This document shows positions 58,239 to 61,945 of a DNA stretch of 61,945 nt, one piece after another. Both the position numbers and the translations under genes were made by a program. Source of the stretch: Oscillospiraceae bacterium (GTDB lineage Bacteria > Bacillota > Clostridia > Oscillospirales > Oscillospiraceae); the NCBI GenBank assembly GCA_017479425.1, contig JAFVCD010000042.1, forward strand, positions 1 through 61,945, written 5' to 3'. Each line of letters starts with the position of its first letter. The stretch's first letter is position 1. The notes under the pieces are model-generated. The model was given only the letters and a program-made list of their open reading frames with translations. It was not told the origin of the DNA and searched no databases.

Positions 58239-59603
58239 ATGAAAAAAAGCATTATCTCCATCGTCGCGGCGGCGCTCGCGATGACGGTTCTGGCGGCGGG
58301 CTTCTACGCTCTGCCCGCTTTTGTAAATATAGAGGACTCTGAGTCAGCCGTAACGGTCGAGGGCGTGACCCTCGTGAGCGACAACACGGTGACGATTACT
58401 GACACAGCCGTAACCGTAGCAGAGGGCAACAAAACGGCGCTCGAGTGCGAAGCTTCAGGAGGACTCACCATCACTGAGAGCGGCACATACACCGTCACCG
58501 GCTCTGTCAGCGAGGGCTTTATAAAGGTCAAAAAGGGCGTTACCGGCGTGACGCTTATCCTCAAAGACCTCGACCTCACAAGCTCGACCACCGCGCCGAT
58601 AGTTATCGGCAAGGGCGCGGAGGTCACGATCATAATTACCGGCACAGTCACCCTCACCGACGCGGAGACCGACACCGCCTCTGAGGACTACGAGGGCGCG
58701 TGCATCAAGGTGAAGAGCGGCGCAACCCTCCTTATCCGCGGCGACGGAACGCTCAATCTCGACGCTTCGAGCGCGAAAAACGGCATCAAGGGCGCCGAGT
58801 CCGCTTCTGTTTCAGTTACCGGCGCCGTCACAGTCAACGTCGCGGCGGCAAATAACGGCATCGCCTCCGACGGCTCGGTCACTATCGCCGGCGGCACTGT
58901 CAATGTAAACGCAGGCAACGACGGCATCACATCAAACCCCGACACGGGCGAGGGTACGGTCACGATCACCGGCGGCTCTCTTACGGTCGTCGCCGCGGAC
59001 GACGCGATCAAGTCCACCGGCGCGGTCACGATCGGCATGGAGGGCGAGGACGGCCCGACTATCCTCGTCGCAGGCTCTCATGAGGGCATCGAGGCGGCAT
59101 CTGTCGAGCTTCTGAGCGGAGAAGTCACGCTCTACGCCGACGATGACGGCATCAACTGCGCCGACGGCAGCCTCAAAAACTCCGGCGCGGCGCTCACTAT
59201 CGCGGGCGGCTCGCTCACGGTCTACTCCGACGGCGACGGCATCGACTCCAACGGCAACATTACGATTACCGGCGGCAGCGCGGTAGTGTTCGGCGCGGCA
59301 AACGGCGAAAACGCCGCCTTTGACTGCGACGGAGAGGCGACCCTCACCGGCGGCAGTATCCTCTCGATCGGTATGAGCAATATGGCTCAGCACCCGGAGG
59401 GCGTGACGATTGAATTCTCCGGTGTTCCCGTGAGGGCGGGAATGACCGTAACGATAAAGGACGCTTATAAGAACACAGTCGCCACTGTCGAGGCGGTCAA
59501 GACGGCGGACAGCGTGATCTTCACCTCCGACTCGCTCACCTCCGGCGAGGTCTACGCGCTCTATCTCGACGGCACTGCAGTTCTGAGAGCGACCGCGAAG
59601 TAA
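58239..59603 (+). CDS. secreted Cthe_2159-like carbohydrate-binding beta-helix protein
   Basis: The ATG at 58239 (GAGGTG upstream) is preferred to a GTG at 58230. The 454-residue protein has a signal peptide (about 1-30) and the same beta-helix domain as the 30.9-32.9 kb protein: SGTYTVTGSVSEGFIKVKKG, LILKDLDLTSSTTAP, NGIKGAESASVSVTG, ANNGIASDGSVTIAGG, DDGINCADGSLKNSG and DGDGIDSNGNITITGG. It lacks the 16-residue repeats and the Gly/Met tail and ends in a small beta domain (about 390-454). It probably binds surface or plant polysaccharide with calcium. An exact inverted repeat follows the stop. Confidence 0.88.
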   Translation: MKKSIISIVAAALAMTVLAAGFYALPAFVNIEDSESAVTVEGVTLVSDNTVTITDTAVTVAEGNKTALECEASGGLTITESGTYTVTGSVSEGFIKVKKGVTGVTLILKDLDLTSSTTAPIVIGKGAEVTIIITGTVTLTDAETDTASEDYEGACIKVKSGATLLIRGDGTLNLDASSAKNGIKGAESASVSVTGAVTVNVAAANNGIASDGSVTIAGGTVNVNAGNDGITSNPDTGEGTVTITGGSLTVVAADDAIKSTGAVTIGMEGEDGPTILVAGSHEGIEAASVELLSGEVTLYADDDGINCADGSLKNSGAALTIAGGSLTVYSDGDGIDSNGNITITGGSAVVFGAANGENAAFDCDGEATLTGGSILSIGMSNMAQHPEGVTIEFSGVPVRAGMTVTIKDAYKNTVATVEAVKTADSVIFTSDSLTSGEVYALYLDGTAVLRATAK

Positions 59604-59607
59604 TAAA

Positions 59608-59647
59608 ATTCATCCCCTTCTCATAGATTTCAGAGAAGGGGATGAAT
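59608..59647 (+). promoter_or_regulatory. 15-bp perfect stem that hides the SSB ribosome site
   Basis: ATTCATCCCCTTCTC (59608-59622) pairs exactly with GAGAAGGGGATGAAT (59633-59647). The 3' arm contains the AAGGGG ribosome site and the first possible start codon of the SSB gene. No T-run follows, so it fits a translation-control or mRNA-end structure better than a terminator. Confidence 0.65.
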
Positions 59648-59650
59648 GCG

Positions 59651-60244
59651 TTGAGAGAAAATAACCACATAATCATAATCGGCAACGCCGCCGGAAAGGC
59701 CGAATTCAGTCATATGGGCGCGCGGGAGGCGATCTACCGCCTTCCGGTTGCCGTAGAGAGGCTTTCGGGTACAAATGATGAGCTGAACGTTCTCGCGCCG
59801 GAGAGTATGCTGAGAGAGATCGAGGGCGATGGTGCGCGGATCTTCGTCGAGGGCGAGGTGCGCAGCTTCAATAACCGCTTCGGCGCGGGCGCGAAGCTTG
59901 TGATAAGCGTTCTCGCGCGCACGCTGTGCCGCACCGGGCTCGATTACCGCAACGAGCTGGAGCTTCGGGGCGTGGTAGTCAAGGCGCCGGTGTATCGCAA
60001 AACGCCGATGGGCAGGGAGATAACCGATCTGCTCGTCGCCTCACCGAGAGAGCACCGCGGGAGCGACTATCTGCCGGTTATCGCGTGGGGCGCGGGAGCT
60101 GTCGAGGCGGCGGACTACTCTGTGGGCGATATTATAACGCTCCACGGCAGACTCCAGAGCCGCAAGTACATAAAAAACCTCGGAGAAACATCCGAGGAGA
60201 GAACGGCGTTTGAAATCAGCGCCGGGGAGATTTTGCGCGGATAA
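59651..60244 (+). CDS. single-stranded DNA-binding protein, two-OB-fold Clostridia type
   Basis: The TTG at 59651 lies 9 bases after AAGGGG and is the better start; the ATG at 59642 directly abuts that site. The product is about 197 residues with two OB-fold-like halves: first NNHIIIIGNAAGKAEFSH through FVEGEVRSFNNR, second NELELRGVVVKAPVYRKTPM through LPVIAWGAGAVEA and VGDIITLHGRLQSRKY. This double form is found in Clostridia, next to the ordinary single-OB SSB. It is expected to bind single-stranded DNA in repair or recombination. Its ribosome site is inside a stem-loop. An IS66-type element begins directly downstream. Confidence 0.85.
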   Translation: MRENNHIIIIGNAAGKAEFSHMGAREAIYRLPVAVERLSGTNDELNVLAPESMLREIEGDGARIFVEGEVRSFNNRFGAGAKLVISVLARTLCRTGLDYRNELELRGVVVKAPVYRKTPMGREITDLLVASPREHRGSDYLPVIAWGAGAVEAADYSVGDIITLHGRLQSRKYIKNLGETSEERTAFEISAGEILRG

Positions 60245-60300
60245 AATGTAACCGTCAACCATAACGACGTATATAAAAATCTAAGTAGATATGAGACAAT

Positions 60301-60350
60301 GTCCTGAGAAATCTCGAGAAGACTTAAGATGTCTTGAGAATTCTCAGGAC
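60301..60350 (+). promoter_or_regulatory. long imperfect hairpin in the IS66 leader
   Basis: GTCCTGAGAA (60301-60310) pairs with TTCTCAGGAC (60341-60350), and the interior contains an AAGAC..GTCTT stem. It is followed by TTTTCTTTGG just before the tnpA ribosome site, so it may terminate or mask transcription entering the element from SSB, a common way to limit transposase expression. Confidence 0.55.
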
Positions 60351-60371
60351 TTTTCTTTGGTGGTGATGTAA

Positions 60372-60740
60372 ATGACAGCGTGGGAGGCAAAGCACCAGGT
60401 GCAGCTTGCCGAATGGAACGACAAGGTGGCACAGTGCCGGTCAAGCGGCATGACGGTTAGGGCGTGGTGCGAACGTGAAGGCATAGGCTACAAAACGTAC
60501 TACCGCTGGGAGCGTCAGATATTGAGCCTGTCCCGGCAGGCGCTTAAGAAAGCCGGAGAGACTGAGCTCGCAAAAATAGATAACCCGGTCTTTGCGGAGA
60601 TAACGCCTGCTAAAGCACCGGCTTCACAATCCGGTATCGCAGCCGTTGTGAAGCTTAACGGAAAAGAGATAGTGTTTTACAGCGGTACAGAACCGGATCT
60701 TGCTTCCGCTATTCTGCGAGGTATTGTCAATGCTGAATGA
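60372..60740 (+). CDS. tnpA: IS66 accessory protein TnpA
   Basis: GGTGGTGATG precedes the ATG. The 122-residue protein has the IS66 OrfA/TnpA helix-turn-helix (VAQCRSSGMTVRAWCEREGI, YKTYYRWERQIL) and a short beta tail (AVVKLNGKEIVFYSGTEPDL). TnpA is needed for IS66 transposition together with TnpB and TnpC. The gene is intact and overlaps tnpB by 11 bases. Confidence 0.92.
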   Translation: MTAWEAKHQVQLAEWNDKVAQCRSSGMTVRAWCEREGIGYKTYYRWERQILSLSRQALKKAGETELAKIDNPVFAEITPAKAPASQSGIAAVVKLNGKEIVFYSGTEPDLASAILRGIVNAE

Positions 60741-61086
60741 CTTTAGCGGAGCCGATCGCGTATTCATAGCGGTGGGCTATACAGATATGAGAAAGGGCAT
60801 TGACGGTCTTGCCGGAATAGTGCAGAGGGAGTTTGGCCTCAATCCGTTTTCAAATACTCTGTTTCTGTTCTGCGGAAGAAGGAAGGACCGGATCAAAGGA
60901 CTGTACTGGGAAAACGACGGGTTTGTGCTTGTGATGAAGAGACTGGAGCGCAGTGTGTTTGAGTGGCCGAGGAACGCTCAGGAAGCGTGGGAGATAACGC
61001 CTCAGCAGTGCCGCTGGCTTATGGAAGGGCTTAGTATAGAACAGCCGAAAGCGCACAGGAAGATAAACGGTCTCAGTGTTATTTGA
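60730..61086 (+). CDS. tnpB: IS66 accessory protein TnpB
   Basis: The ATG at 60730 lies within the tnpA end. The 118-residue product has the IS66 Orf2 signature (VFIAVGYTDMRKGIDGLAGI, FLFCGRRKDRIKGLYWENDG, FEWPRNAQEAWEITPQQCRW). It is full length and intact. This TnpB is unrelated to the IS200/IS605 RNA-guided nuclease of the same name. Confidence 0.93.
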   Translation: MLNDFSGADRVFIAVGYTDMRKGIDGLAGIVQREFGLNPFSNTLFLFCGRRKDRIKGLYWENDGFVLVMKRLERSVFEWPRNAQEAWEITPQQCRWLMEGLSIEQPKAHRKINGLSVI

Positions 61087-61190
61087 GCAAAAGGGAGAAA
61101 TTATTTGACGCAGATAATACAAGTATAAAGCCGCTTTTGCTTACGTCTGAAACGCTTTCAGAGCCGCAGATTGCTTTAAATTGCGATCAT

Positions 61191-61225
61191 CAGCTCCGGG
61201 GATTCTTTTGAGTCATCCGGAGCTG
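61191..61225. repeat. inverted repeat between tnpB and tnpC
   Basis: CAGCTCCGG (61191-61199) and CCGGAGCTG (61217-61225) form a 9-bp stem in the 253-bp gap between tnpB and tnpC. The rest of 61087-61339 shows no gene. Confidence 0.6.
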
Positions 61226-61339
61226 TCGTTCGTTGTATCTCATCTTCCGGCTTTAAATCTGACAGCACAATGACGAACACCTTTTTTGAGGTCAAAAGTA
61301 GTTAGTGCAGAAAGCAAAGCTTTATGGTACAATAGAGCT

Positions 61340-61945
61340 ATGGAAAAGAAGAATAATGCTACAAGTAACACGGCAGAGACTGTTGCGCTCTCCCGTGCGG
61401 AATATGATGCTCTCAAGCAGGAGCTTGCAGAAACACGCGCTCAGAACGAGTGGCTTATGGAGCAGCTCAAGCTCAGCAAGAAGAAGCTCTATGGTCAATC
61501 TTCTGAGAAGATACAAGAGGGCGTGATGGATCAGCTCAGCCTTACTTTTAATGAGGCAGAGAGGATGGACGCTGCTTCCTATGAGCCGGAGACGAAGGTA
61601 AAGGCTCACAGTCGCAAGCGCCGCAGCGGCAGCGTTAACGACATTACCGCTAAGGAGCTTCCTGTAGAGCGTATTGAACACCGTCTGTCCGATGAGGAGC
61701 GCAAGTGCCCGGTCTGCGGAACGGAAATGACAGAGATAGGCAGCGAGACGAAAAGAACCTTTGTTATTGAGCCTCCGAAATATTACTTCCGAGACGACGT
61801 ATATTACACCTATGCCTGCAGAGAATGCGAAAAAGAGAGCGATGAAGCTCTTATTGAGAAAAGCCCGAAAGAGCCTGCCGTATTACCCGGCAGCTTTGCT
61901 TCTCCGGAGGCTGTTGCGTATCTTATGGTACAGAAGTACGTTATG
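61340..61945 (+). CDS. tnpC: IS66 transposase TnpC, N-terminal part (3' cut by window edge)
   Basis: The frame opens at ATG 61340 and stays open to the window end (202 residues). It has the coiled-coil N-terminus typical of IS66 transposases (AEYDALKQELAETRAQNEWL), the KLYGQSSEK motif, and a zinc-binding-like CPVCGTEM..CREC cluster. The catalytic DDE domain would follow outside the window. The ribosome site is weak. Confidence 0.92.
   Translation, partial: MEKKNNATSNTAETVALSRAEYDALKQELAETRAQNEWLMEQLKLSKKKLYGQSSEKIQEGVMDQLSLTFNEAERMDAASYEPETKVKAHSRKRRSGSVNDITAKELPVERIEHRLSDEERKCPVCGTEMTEIGSETKRTFVIEPPKYYFRDDVYYTYACRECEKESDEALIEKSPKEPAVLPGSFASPEAVAYLMVQKYVM

Larger units (their letters stand above)
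60248..61945 (+). mobile_element. IS66-family insertion sequence, left part (runs off the window)
   Basis: The element is recognised by the gene order tnpA, tnpB, tnpC. The left end is placed at GTAACCGTCAACC (60248), since IS66 terminal repeats begin with GTAA; the right end and target duplication are outside the window. It lies 3 bases after the SSB stop codon, so it has not broken that gene. Confidence 0.85.

Noticed and set aside
60730-61086. TnpB as an RNA-guided nuclease (OMEGA system)
   Set aside because: The protein is the small IS66 Orf2, which has only the name in common with IS200/IS605 TnpB and no RuvC motifs.

Overview
The window looks like part of the chromosome of an anaerobic gut-type Clostridia (Oscillospiraceae/Ruminococcaceae-like). 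The basis is the combination of S-layer-homology (SLH) surface proteins, a SigI/RsgI pair, AgrC/LytTR-type two-component systems, a type III glutamine synthetase, split transketolase, a Clostridia-type two-OB-fold SSB, and AGGAGG ribosome binding sites with an intermediate base composition. No species can be named from sequence alone. No tRNA, rRNA or CRISPR array was recognised.

Layout. 1-14 kb holds two SLH surface proteins, one cut by the left edge and one of about 3,900 residues, separated by a tandem array of hairpin-forming repeats. 14-25 kb is a minus-strand glycan-use locus: GH43, GH78 rhamnosidase, GH43, GH1, a membrane-anchored esterase-like hydrolase, a GPH-type sugar symporter and an AraC regulator. 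25-30 kb is module A: a membrane-tethered, domain-permuted GH3 enzyme with its own kinase and LytTR regulator. 31-36.6 kb is a SigI/RsgI surface-sensing island with divergent promoters, a Cthe_2159-like beta-helix protein carrying a 13-copy 48-bp minisatellite, and an SLH adhesin. 36.7-37.5 kb is a strongly deleted copy of module A. 37.6-43.3 kb is module B: a small membrane protein, a second permuted GH3, and a LytTR regulator and kinase. 43.4-44.4 kb holds gene fragments. 44.4-51.8 kb is a nitrogen/glutamine block: glnN, glmS, pyrG, a truncated glutamine-synthetase-like gene and an ANTAR protein. 51.8-52.7 kb is a TetR/P-type-ATPase graveyard. 52.9-54.8 kb is an XRE-receiver fusion with a LytS-type kinase. 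55-60.2 kb holds split transketolase, an orphan solute-binding lipoprotein, a second Cthe_2159-like protein and SSB. An IS66-family element runs off the right edge.

The most interesting system is in the glutamine block. glnN, glmS and pyrG each start transcription, by predicted sigma-A promoters, almost directly into a short hairpin with a six-base loop that has A at position 1 and G at position 4. In glnN and pyrG this hairpin competes directly with an intrinsic terminator. In glmS a second hairpin sequesters the terminator stem. The adjacent operon encodes an ANTAR RNA-binding protein whose receiver domain has lost its phosphorylation site. It is paired with a 259-residue glutamine-synthetase relic lacking catalytic parts. 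I infer a glutamine- or nitrogen-sensing antitermination circuit in which a dead synthetase replaces a histidine kinase. A second regulatory signal is a symmetrical pair of SigI-type promoters between sigI and the beta-helix gene, plus a TTAAG-N5-TTTAAG promoter box shared by sigI and the second beta-helix gene.
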